From assembly GCA_002699025.1 (NCBI GenBank), contig PABA01000226.1, forward strand, positions 1-38,138: 38,138 nucleotides of DNA, read 5' to 3'. This document shows, in pieces, positions 15,711 through 24,299 of the stretch. The stretch comes from Sandaracinus sp. (lineage in GTDB: Bacteria > Myxococcota_A > Polyangia > Polyangiales > Houyiibacteriaceae). The notes beneath the pieces are model-generated. The model did no database searches and was not told the origin of the DNA. It was given only the letters and a program-made list of their open reading frames with translations. Position 1 is the stretch's first letter, and every line of letters starts with the position of its first letter. The translations under genes were made by a program, and so were the position numbers.

Positions 15711-16745
15711 ATGGCTCGAATCCTCGTCGTCGGCTGCGGTGCCATCGGCGGCCTCGTCGCCGCGCGCCTCACGGAGCATCAGGGCGCCGAGCACGCGGTC
15801 GAGGCCCTCACCACCAACGACGCCATCGCCCGCGCCATCCAGGAAGACGGTCTCCGGATCGTCGGCGTCGAAGGCGAGAGCGTCGCGCCCGTGCGCTGCG
15901 TGCGCGCCGCGAGCGGGACCTACGACTGGGTGCTCCTCTCCACCCAGCCTCCCCAGGTCGAAGCCGCCGCCCGGGACGCCCTGCCCTTCCTCGCGCCGGA
16001 CGGCGCCATGGTCTGCTTCCAGAACGGGCTCGTGGAGGAGCGCGTCGCGGCCATCGCGGGCGCCGGGCGCGTCCTCGGGGGCGTCATCGCCTGGGGCGCC
16101 TCCGTGAAGGAGCCCGGCGTGGTCGAGCGCACCTCGCACGGCGGCTTCGCCGTCGGGCGCTTCGACGGCCGGGACGACCCGCGCCTTCGCGAGCTCGCCA
16201 CCATGCTCGAGCCCATCGGCCCCGTGGACGTCGAGCCGGACCTCGCGGGCGCGCGCTGGAGCAAGCTCGCGATCAACTGCGCCATCTCCACCCTCGGGAC
16301 CATCGGCGGCGACCGGCTCGGCGCCCTGATGAAGCAGCGCGTGGTCCGCCGCCTCGCCCTCGAGATCATGACCGAGACCGTGCACGTGGCGCGCGCGGAG
16401 GGCGTGGAGCTCCGCAAGGTCAGCGGCACCCTCGATCTGAACTGGCTGGCGTTGAGGGAGAACGAGCGCCGCGGCGGCTCGGCGAGCCTGGTCGCCAAGC
16501 ACTCCCTCCTGCTCGCGGTCGGCGCGCGCTACCGCAAGCTCCGCAGCTCGATGCTCTACGCCATCGAGCGCGGCCGCGCGCCGGCGGTCGACTTCCTCAA
16601 CGGCGAGGTCGTCGAGCGCGGGGCGCGCCACGGGATCGCGACCCCGGTCAACGCCGAGGCCCAGCGCACCGTGCACGCCATCGCCGCCGGCGAGCGTCCC
16701 CCTTCGGCGCAGACCCTCCGCGACTTCGCCGCCCGCGTGCTCTGA
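15711..16745 (+). CDS. Ketopantoate reductase (ApbA/PanE) family protein
   Basis: NADP-dependent reductase of the 2-dehydropantoate 2-reductase family, 344 aa, cytosolic. The Rossmann motif GCGAIGGLVAARL lies at residues 8-20. FQNGLVEERV and GGVIAWGASVKEPGVVERT are the family's active-site region, and WSKLAINCAISTLGTI supplies the conserved Lys-Asn pair. The C-terminal helical domain ends with AVDFLNGEVVERGARHGIATPVN, the standard ketopantoate reductase substrate-binding motif. It may make pantoate for coenzyme A, but myxobacteria carry several paralogues and no pan genes adjoin it, so another 2-keto acid or lactone reductase role is possible. It is about 30 residues longer than E. coli PanE, mainly through insertions in the second half. 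Confidence 0.85.
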   Translation: MARILVVGCGAIGGLVAARLTEHQGAEHAVEALTTNDAIARAIQEDGLRIVGVEGESVAPVRCVRAASGTYDWVLLSTQPPQVEAAARDALPFLAPDGAMVCFQNGLVEERVAAIAGAGRVLGGVIAWGASVKEPGVVERTSHGGFAVGRFDGRDDPRLRELATMLEPIGPVDVEPDLAGARWSKLAINCAISTLGTIGGDRLGALMKQRVVRRLALEIMTETVHVARAEGVELRKVSGTLDLNWLALRENERRGGSASLVAKHSLLLAVGARYRKLRSSMLYAIERGRAPAVDFLNGEVVERGARHGIATPVNAEAQRTVHAIAAGERPPSAQTLRDFAARVL

Positions 16746-16810
16746 TCGGGCGGAGGGGGCTGCGCCACCGACGGGACCGCGCTCCACCACCGCGCCCCTG
16801 AGAGCGCCGC

Positions 16811-16907
16811 CCGCTCCGCGATGACCGCATGGACCGCGGCGGGTTCGCGCCAGCACGGAGGGCGGAGAGCGGACCGCGGACGGCTCCGCGTCCGAAGGGA
16901 GTGCGCC
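16811..16907 (-). repeat. Diverged single copy of the 120-bp dispersed repeat
   Basis: Inverted relative to the array at 18711. It starts with CCGCTCCGCG, has GCATGGACCGC and GCGCCAGCACGG, and ends with GAAGGGAGTGCGCC, corresponding in order to landmarks of the array unit read on the minus strand. It shares GGTTCGCGCCAGCACGG with the copy at 23799, which the array units lack, so these two form a subfamily. Confidence 0.75.
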
Positions 16908-16946
16908 GCGGGGCGGGCGCTGGTACACCCGGCGCGAAGGGGCGTG

Positions 16947-18707
16947 ATGGCGAGACGGAGCGAGACGGTCCTGATCACGGGAGCGACGGGCGGCATCGGC
17001 GAGGCGACGGCCGTCCGACTGGCGACGCGCGGGCATCGGGTCTTCGCGTCCGGGCGCGACGCGGAGCGGCTGCTGCGGACGCGCGAGGCCGTGCGGGACG
17101 CCGGCGGCGACGTGGAGCTCGTGCAGCTCGACGTGACGGACGGCGAGTCGATCGAGGCGGCGCGAGCAGAGATCCTCGAGCGCACGGGCGGCGAGGGGCT
17201 CGGCGCCATCGTGCACGCGGCCGGCTTCGCCGAGCTCGGCCCGCTGATGCTGGTCACGGACGCCGCCCTCGAGCGGCACTTCGAGACGAACGTCTTCGGC
17301 GCCATGGCGGTCACGCGCGCCTTCCTGCCCGAGATGAAGGCCCGGCGCGCCGGGCGCATCGTCCACGTCGGCAGCGTCGTCGACCGGCTGACGCTCGCCA
17401 CCCACGGCGCCTACGGCGCGTCCATGCACGCGCTCCGCGCCCTGAACGACACGCTCCGCCAGGAGCTCGCCCTCTTCGGCGTCGAGGTCGTCCTCGTGCA
17501 GCCGGGCACGGTCCGCACCCCCTTCCTCGACGACGCCTTCCGCGGCCTCGACGCGAAGCGCTGGAGCGGCTCGCGCTGGAACCCGGTCATCGATCGGCTC
17601 CAGGGGCTCGAGCGCTCCATCCGCCGCCTCGGCGTGCCGCCCGAGCGCGTCGCCAAGCTCCTCGGCCGGGCCATCGAGGCCCGCCGGCCGCAGCGGCGCT
17701 ACGTGCTGGCGAACCCCTCGGCCATCACCCAGCTCGCCGCGGCGCGCCTCCTCCCCACGGAGGCCTTCGACGGGCTCGTGCGGGGCACCCTCGGCCTCGC
17801 CCCGCGCCGCCCGGCGCCCGTGGAGCGCACGGTCTACAAGGCCCGCCCGGTCGCGCTGATCACCGGCGCCGGCGGCGGCATCGGGAGCCGCGCCGCCCTC
17901 CGCCTCGCGCGCGCCGGCTACCGCGTCTTCGCCACCGACAAGGACGAGGAGGCGCTCGCGCACCTCGGCGCCGAGGCGGAGGCCGAGCGCCTCGAGCTCG
18001 ACCTCTGGCCCCTGGACGTGACCGACGCCCGGAGCGTCGCCGCGACGCGCCTCCACGTGCGCGAAGCCACCGAGGGGCATGGCGTCGACCTGCTCGTGAA
18101 CAACGCCGGCTACGCGGAGCTCGGGCCGCTCGACCTCGCGGACGGCGACGCCTACCGGCGCCAGTTCGCGGTGAACGTGATCGGCCTGATGCGCATCACC
18201 CGCGGCTTCGCGGCGGCCATGGCGGACCGGCGGAGCGGACGCATCATCAACGTCTCGAGCGTGCTCGGCGTCCTCGCCTTCCCCTTCCTCGGCGTCTACC
18301 AGGCGAGCAAGCACGCGGTGGAGGCGTTGAGCGACGCGCTCCGCCAGGAGCTCGGGCCCTTCGGCGTGGACGTGGTGCTGGTCGAGCCGAGCTTCGTCTC
18401 CACGGGCTTCGCGCAGCGCGCGCGACAGACCCTCGAGCAGTACGACGGCCAGGCCCACGACTGGGGCGCGGCCTTCGCGCGCATGGACGAGATCGAGCGG
18501 CGGCTCACGGCGGTCGGCTGCCGCCCCGAGGAGATCGCCGAGGTGATCCACGAGGCGGCCCGGGCGCCGCGCCCGGAGGCGCGCTACCAGGCGCCGCTGG
18601 CCGCGCGGGTCGCCGTCCGCGCGGCGCCCTGGGTGCCGGCCGCGCTCACGGATCGGCTCCTCCGGCGGGCCTTCGCGCTGGACGCGGTCGAGCGCGACCT
18701 CGACTGA
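16947..18707 (+). CDS. Tandem short-chain dehydrogenase/reductase fusion
   Basis: Two complete SDR domains fused in one chain, 586 aa. Domain 1 (about 6-260): cofactor motif TGATGGIG at 11-18, HAAG at 90-93 where NNAG is usual, Ser143, and Tyr156 in YGASM, so the catalytic Lys of YxxxK is Met160. Domain 2 (about 300-560): TGAGGGIG at 306-313, NNAG at 386-389, Ser437/438 and an intact YQASK (Tyr451, Lys455). Domain 1 therefore probably lacks normal catalysis and may be structural or regulatory; domain 2 should reduce or oxidise a carbonyl/hydroxyl substrate with NAD(P)H. The C-terminus has Arg/Ala-rich amphipathic segments. The start is ATG at 16947 with AAGGGG as ribosome-binding site. It is preceded by a repeat copy and followed after 3 bp by the repeat array. 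Confidence 0.9.
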   Translation: MARRSETVLITGATGGIGEATAVRLATRGHRVFASGRDAERLLRTREAVRDAGGDVELVQLDVTDGESIEAARAEILERTGGEGLGAIVHAAGFAELGPLMLVTDAALERHFETNVFGAMAVTRAFLPEMKARRAGRIVHVGSVVDRLTLATHGAYGASMHALRALNDTLRQELALFGVEVVLVQPGTVRTPFLDDAFRGLDAKRWSGSRWNPVIDRLQGLERSIRRLGVPPERVAKLLGRAIEARRPQRRYVLANPSAITQLAAARLLPTEAFDGLVRGTLGLAPRRPAPVERTVYKARPVALITGAGGGIGSRAALRLARAGYRVFATDKDEEALAHLGAEAEAERLELDLWPLDVTDARSVAATRLHVREATEGHGVDLLVNNAGYAELGPLDLADGDAYRRQFAVNVIGLMRITRGFAAAMADRRSGRIINVSSVLGVLAFPFLGVYQASKHAVEALSDALRQELGPFGVDVVLVEPSFVSTGFAQRARQTLEQYDGQAHDWGAAFARMDEIERRLTAVGCRPEEIAEVIHEAARAPRPEARYQAPLAARVAVRAAPWVPAALTDRLLRRAFALDAVERDLD

Positions 18708-18710
18708 AAC

Positions 18711-19212
18711 GGGCGCGCTCCCTTCGGTCGCTCGGCGGTCCGCTGTCCGCTTTCCGCTGTCCGGGCTGGCGCTCGGCTGCCGCGGTCCATGCCGCTTCGC
18801 GGAGCGGCCGGGGTGTGAGCTGGCGCGGCGAGGTGGGCGCGCTCCCTCCGGTCGCGCGGCTATCCGCCGTCCGCTTTCCGCTGTCCGGGCTGGCGCTCGG
18901 CTGCGGCGGTCCATGCCGCCTTCGCGGAGCGGCCGGAGTGTTGCGGGCCGGGCGCGCTCCCTGTGGTCGCGCGGCTGTCTGCCGTCCGCTTTCCGCTGTC
19001 CGGGTTGCACAGGCTGCGGCGGTCCATGCCGCCTTCGCGGAGCGGCCGGGGGGTGAGCTGGCGCGGGCTGGGCGCGCTCCCTGCGGTCGCGCGGCTGTCT
19101 GCCGTCCGCTTTCCGCTGTCCGGGCTGACGCTCGGCTGCGGCGGTCCATGCCGCGTGCGCGGAGCGGTCGGTCGCACTCGGCGCGGGCCGGGCGCGCTTC
19201 CTGCGGTCGCGC
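18711..19212 (+). repeat. About 120-bp tandem repeat array, 4 full copies and a partial
   Basis: Units begin with GGGCGCGCT(C/T)CCT at 18711, 18835, 18950, 19070 and 19190 (lengths 124, 115, 120 and 120, then about 23 before sequence changes). Conserved landmarks are (C/T)TCCGCTGTCCGGG, GGCGGTCCATGCCGCC (a 5-bp stem with a 6-base loop) and CGCGGAGCGG. The tract lies between the convergent double-SDR and small membrane-protein genes. Units differ by point changes and small indels, so this is an old array. Reading frames across it are repetitive and not protein-like. Confidence 0.93.
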
Positions 19213-19418
19213 GCCACGTCCTCGTGCACGTGCACCATTCGCCTGAAGCAACTCGACCTCCGTCAGATCCGCTCTCCGCAGGTCGACGTTTCGCACGCCC
19301 AGCACTCACGAGATCGACGAGAGGGGCAGATTCGACCCCCCCGAAGCCGCGAGCTCTCCGCCTCCGGAGTTGCTTCAGACGAGTCGTGCACGTCGACGAA
19401 CGTCGACCAGGACGTGGC
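19213..19418. mobile_element. 206-bp inverted-repeat (MITE-like) element
   Basis: The perfect 10-bp ends GCCACGTCCT (19213-19222) and AGGACGTGGC (19409-19418), and the inner perfect 12-bp pair CTGAAGCAACTC (19243-19254) and GAGTTGCTTCAG (19367-19378), show that the roughly 50-bp arms are inverted copies with small indels. The left arm also contains the palindrome GTGCACGTGCAC. Base composition is visibly less GC-rich than neighbours. No transposase and no clear target-site duplication are seen, so the mobile-element reading is tentative; a large cruciform or terminator is the alternative. Confidence 0.45.
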
Positions 19419-19441
19419 GGCTGGGAGCGCCCCCGGAAGGC

Positions 19442-19603
19442 TCAGCGCGGGGCGCGGATCGGGGCGTCGGCCTTGGGCTCGGCGACCTTCGGGAGCCAGG
19501 GCGGGTGGAAGAAGATCCAGCGCCACAGGAGGTAGGTGAGCAGGGCCGCGGGGATGCCCCAGACGAGCACGGGGAACCAGCGGCGCTTCTCCTCCGCGTC
19601 CAC
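19442..19603 (-). CDS. Small single-pass membrane protein
   Basis: 53-aa hypothetical protein. A short charged N-terminus with DAEEKRRWFP is followed by one hydrophobic segment (about residues 10-30, VLVWGIPAALLTYLLWRWIF) and a Pro/Lys/Ala tail (PPWLPKVAEPKADAPIRAPR), probably periplasmic or cytosolic. The start is GTG at 19603, chosen because TATGGT ends six bases upstream and the sequence before it is not protein-like; a longer in-frame start at 19681 would add 26 residues. It lies downstream of the AT-richer lipoprotein gene on the same strand. No family is recognised. Confidence 0.6.
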   Translation of the reverse strand: MDAEEKRRWFPVLVWGIPAALLTYLLWRWIFFHPPWLPKVAEPKADAPIRAPR

Positions 19604-19609
19604 GAGCGC

Positions 19610-19615
19610 ACCATA
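19610..19615 (-). promoter_or_regulatory. Leaderless-type -10 box TATGGT, 6 nt before GTG
   Basis: On the minus strand TATGGT is followed by six bases (GCGCTC) and then the GTG at 19603. No ribosome-binding site lies between. Confidence 0.5.
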
Positions 19616-19714
19616 GCCGGCCGCGGAGGGCACGGGCCCGAAAAGAATGGCTACGCCAGCCCCTTCACTGCTCGCGACCAAGTCATGGAGCCGCTGCGCC
19701 GCAGCACGCAGCGT

Positions 19715-21283
19715 TCACTCCACGTCGCCACCGTCTTCGGTAAGCATGCGGTAGTCGAAGACATCCGATATCCGGCCGTCCCGCCGGTGATTGCAGCCTG
19801 CGTTGAGGCAGCTCTCGTTCGAGACCGTCTCAGTTCCCGTCGCGACAGCGAACGCATAGCGCCCAGCCGCGATGTAGAGGATCCCGCTGGGAGACAGCGC
19901 CATACCATCTCCTGCAGCGTAGACCGGGCGGTCTGACCCCTGCGTGACCCCCCCTCTCCATCCGTCGACGTCGAACTCGACGACGTCGTACTCGGAGGTC
20001 GGCACGTCCGCGTACGGGCCATAGCGGAGCTCCATCCGCTCTCCCTCCGCTCCGAACCAGAACCCCTGCGTAGCTCCCAGAACGAGACTGCGATGCCAGA
20101 ACTCTGGCACCGACACCAACTCCGAACGCACTCCTTCGCCGGAGTACACCGCGACCAGCGGACCGTCCGAAACGTGCAGAGCTCGCCCATCCGGTAGGAG
20201 TCGGAGGTCGCTGGGACCGAAGACCGTCCGAGAGCTCCACTCCTCCGCAGCGACAGATGAACGGTATGCGATCGCTCTTTCTGCGCCACTGAACGTCGAG
20301 CCTATCAGCGCGGCTGACCCATCCATCATTCCGGCGACGATTTCATGCACCACTCTGCCATCATCGCCGTCCGCCAGGATCTCCCCGTTGCGGCCGAGAA
20401 CGACGATACGGGACTGCTCGGGAACTTCACTCCGCACGTGCGCGATCAAGGTCCCTTCGGAGTCGACGAGCAACGTCCGAATACTCGCGAGCTCCACGTG
20501 GGCATCGGCCTGCAATCGCCTGCTCCACATGACGCGGCGCCCCCTGCATGTAGCCACGAGCCGGTCCTCACCAACGACGGTGAACACCATGCCGCGTGGA
20601 CCGATCGCCAAGGAAGGTCGCACCCGGGTCTCATCCAGGCTGGACGCGAGTCTCATCGAGCTCACGCGAGCCACGCCCTCCGAGGTAGCCCGTAGGTTGA
20701 CGATCGATCCGTCCTCGTGTGCGCAGCCGAACCCACAAGGCGCTCCCCTCGGAACTCGAGAAAAGACGGTGCCGTCGGGAGCTGCGGCCAAGGACCCCGC
20801 GACGCCGTCGAGACGGCCTTGGATACGACCATCGCGGATCGCCACCACACCGGGGTTTCCGTAGGCGGGCCCGACCGACCACATCGTCTCATCCACGCCG
20901 ATGACAACCCCACGCAAGGCGCCGACTCCGGTGTCACCACGCCCCAGCGGATCCGCTTCGAGGTCCAATACCCATCGAACAGTCGGACGTCCGACGGGGG
21001 GCTCGGGACTGGGCAAGGGCTCGGGAGGATCGTCCCAGCCGCGGCAACGTTCGCCCGATGAGGCCAGCGGTCCGAACGTCACCCGCCCTTCAGCCGGTCC
21101 AGAGTCGAGTGAAGACCCCACGTCATGCTGTGCGTCCCGCGGACCACCATCCTCCGCGCGCCCAGAGTCGCCGTTCACACCTCCGTCCGAAGCCCCCGCG
21201 TCGCCGCGATCCGAAGGCGCCGAGCATCGAACCGCGCAAACAGCCACCAACATCGGCAGGACGAAACCCAGTCCTTTTCCCAA
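19715..21283 (-). CDS. Putative beta-propeller lipoprotein of atypical base composition
   Basis: 522-aa exported protein of unknown function. The N-terminus (GLGFVLPMLVAVCAVRC) is a signal peptide; Cys20 or Cys16 could be lipidated, though neither has a canonical lipobox. A Gly/Asp/Ser linker (about 21-68, DAGASDGGVNGDSG) is typical of myxobacterial lipoproteins. The rest has repeated beta-rich blades such as GVVIGVDETMWSVG, AAAPDGTVFSRV, LAIGPRGMVFTVVG, LRLLPDGRALHVSD and MALSPSGILYIAAG, consistent with a PQQ- or NHL-like propeller. The start is TTG at 21283, supported by GAGG four bases upstream; ATG at 21253 is the alternative. Codons use A/T at third positions much more than all neighbours, suggesting recent acquisition. 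Confidence 0.8.
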   Translation of the reverse strand: MGKGLGFVLPMLVAVCAVRCSAPSDRGDAGASDGGVNGDSGRAEDGGPRDAQHDVGSSLDSGPAEGRVTFGPLASSGERCRGWDDPPEPLPSPEPPVGRPTVRWVLDLEADPLGRGDTGVGALRGVVIGVDETMWSVGPAYGNPGVVAIRDGRIQGRLDGVAGSLAAAPDGTVFSRVPRGAPCGFGCAHEDGSIVNLRATSEGVARVSSMRLASSLDETRVRPSLAIGPRGMVFTVVGEDRLVATCRGRRVMWSRRLQADAHVELASIRTLLVDSEGTLIAHVRSEVPEQSRIVVLGRNGEILADGDDGRVVHEIVAGMMDGSAALIGSTFSGAERAIAYRSSVAAEEWSSRTVFGPSDLRLLPDGRALHVSDGPLVAVYSGEGVRSELVSVPEFWHRSLVLGATQGFWFGAEGERMELRYGPYADVPTSEYDVVEFDVDGWRGGVTQGSDRPVYAAGDGMALSPSGILYIAAGRYAFAVATGTETVSNESCLNAGCNHRRDGRISDVFDYRMLTEDGGDVE

Positions 21284-21582
21284 ATGACCTCGCTGTCTGA
21301 AGTCGCGGAGGCCAACGGGACAGAGGGAACACTGCAGCCACCGAGGACCCCGGCTTCGGCGCCAGAGTAGCTGACGCAGAGCGCTTCAGAGTAGGCGGCC
21401 TCGGAGTACGGGAAAAGGAGTACGGGAAAGCGGGAGCCCCCGTCTGCGTCTCGGGCGGATAGATCTCCGCACGAGCTGCGACTCTCACTCTTCCCGGTTC
21501 ATCGTAGTCGCAGCGGCCCTGTCGACGTCGCCACGCTCGCGCCCAGACTCCAGTCCTGGGCTGACGTATTGGCCCCGCGGCG
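21284..21582. other. 299-bp intergenic region with a relic of the GGAGTAG repeat
   Basis: No gene is recognised. AGAGTAGGCGGCCTCGGAGTA (21388-21408), then two GGAGTACGGGAAA-like units, resemble the 15-bp repeat unit at 12053-12202 and may be a degenerate copy. The region is less GC-rich near the lipoprotein gene and returns to normal toward the OmpA gene. Confidence 0.5.
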
Positions 21583-23517
<1,935 letters not shown>

Positions 23518-23798
23518 CCCGATCACTCCCTACCTCTCTCGCGCCGCATCGGACCGCATCGCGGCCCTTCCCTGCAAGACCTTCCCGCGCGCCGTCCCAG
23601 GGGGCCACCCACCAGGCCGAACCGGGCCGCGCCAGACGCGGACGGCACAGCAAGGCGCGTGCCCTCCCCGAACACGGGCTCGGCCGCTCGCATGCGAAGC
23701 CCCCGCCGTCCCGGGACGCGGGTCCCCGCCCACGGGCGTGGGGCCGTTCCCACGCCGCGACGAGGGGCCCCGCCGCGGCGCCCCCGGACGCGCGCCAG

Positions 23799-23868
23799 CC
23801 GCTCCGCGAAGGCCGCGTGGACCGCCGCAGGTTCGCGCCAGCACGGGCAGCGGAAGGCGTCGGAGGGC
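23799..23868 (-). repeat. Truncated copy of the 120-bp dispersed repeat
   Basis: It begins CCGCTCCGCGAAGGCCGCGT, continues GGACCGCCGCAG and GGTTCGCGCCAGCACGG, and keeps the CAGCGGAA landmark. It has the same orientation as the copy at 16811 and is opposite to the array at 18711. The last third of the unit is absent and is replaced by a local minisatellite. Confidence 0.75.
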
Positions 23869-23920
23869 GGAGGGTGGAACGCGGCGGAGGGTGGAAGACA
23901 GCGGGGTGCGGAGGGTGGAA
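23867..23920. repeat. 13-bp minisatellite, 3 spaced copies
   Basis: GCGGAGGGTGGAA occurs at 23867-23879, 23884-23896 and 23908-23920 with spacers of 4 and 11 bases. It begins inside the end of the dispersed-repeat copy. Confidence 0.85.
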
Positions 23921-23949
23921 GAGGCCGCAGGGCCGCGCCCGCGCCGCGC

Positions 23950-24216
23950 TCACTCGGACGCGCGCTCGGCGGCCCGCTTCAGCACCTCGCGGGCGAGCCG
24001 CCCCGCGAGCGCGGCCGCCTCTCGATCCCCCAGCCTCGCCCGCGCCTCCCAGCGCGCGTCCACCCGGAGCAGCCGGTGGTGGCGGTCCCAGGCGAAGCGA
24101 AACGGCACCGCCTGCCCGCCGAGCGCGTGCTCCACGAGCACCGGCCAGATCTCCCGCGGCTCTCCGTCGACCTCGACGACGCAGGGCTCGGGCAGCTCTT
24201 GGAAGACCACGCGCAT
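23950..24216 (-). CDS. Small hypothetical protein
   Basis: 88-aa protein with no recognised family. It starts MRVVFQELPEPCVVEVDG and has a beta-rich first half (PFRFAWDRHHRLLRVDARWEARA) and an Ala/Arg-rich helix at the end (REAAALAGRLAREVLKRAAERA). Codon third positions are strongly G/C as in real genes here. ATG at 24216 is chosen because upstream in-frame sequence is not protein-like. No ribosome-binding site is obvious. It is divergent from the HD-GYP gene with 83 bp between starts. No signal peptide, so probably cytosolic. Confidence 0.65.
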   Translation of the reverse strand: MRVVFQELPEPCVVEVDGEPREIWPVLVEHALGGQAVPFRFAWDRHHRLLRVDARWEARARLGDREAAALAGRLAREVLKRAAERASE

Positions 24217-24286
24217 GGGGGATCCGCGAACCAGCCGAGAGGGCCCCACCACGGCAGGGCGCTTCCGCCGTTCACCCGGCCGATGG

Positions 24287-24292
24287 TACCAA
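24287..24292 (+). promoter_or_regulatory. Possible leaderless-type -10 box TACCAA, 7 nt before ATG
   Basis: GGTACCAAT surrounds a hexamer TACCAA that ends seven bases before the ATG at 24300. There is no Shine-Dalgarno in TGGCCCC. The last base is A rather than T, so the match is weaker than at 15698 or 36687. Confidence 0.4.
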
Positions 24293-24299
24293 TGGCCCC

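Larger units (their letters stand above)
23518..23949. other. 432-bp intergenic region with repeats
   Basis: No gene is recognised between the divergent leader of the OmpA-like gene and the end of the small hypothetical gene. The right half holds a diverged copy of the dispersed repeat (from 23799) and a 13-bp minisatellite (23867-23920). The left half is plain GC-rich sequence with the OmpA gene's ribosome-binding site at its edge. Confidence 0.6.

Noticed and set aside
18711-19212. CRISPR array
   Set aside because: Units are about 120 bp and similar throughout, with no short identical repeats separated by unique spacers, and no cas gene is present. The same applies to the head-to-tail arrays at 1-102, 12053-12202 and 38041-38138, which have no spacers at all.
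15579-19238. A 1219-codon minus-strand frame across several plus-strand genes and the repeat array
   Set aside because: The translation is low-complexity and antisense to the ketopantoate reductase and double SDR genes, both with intact motifs.
19216-19320. Pentapeptide-repeat-like reading (VDLRRADLTEVEL) on the minus strand
   Set aside because: Only a few units long, lies inside the inverted-repeat element, and has no start with a supporting signal; possibly a gene relic but not supportable.
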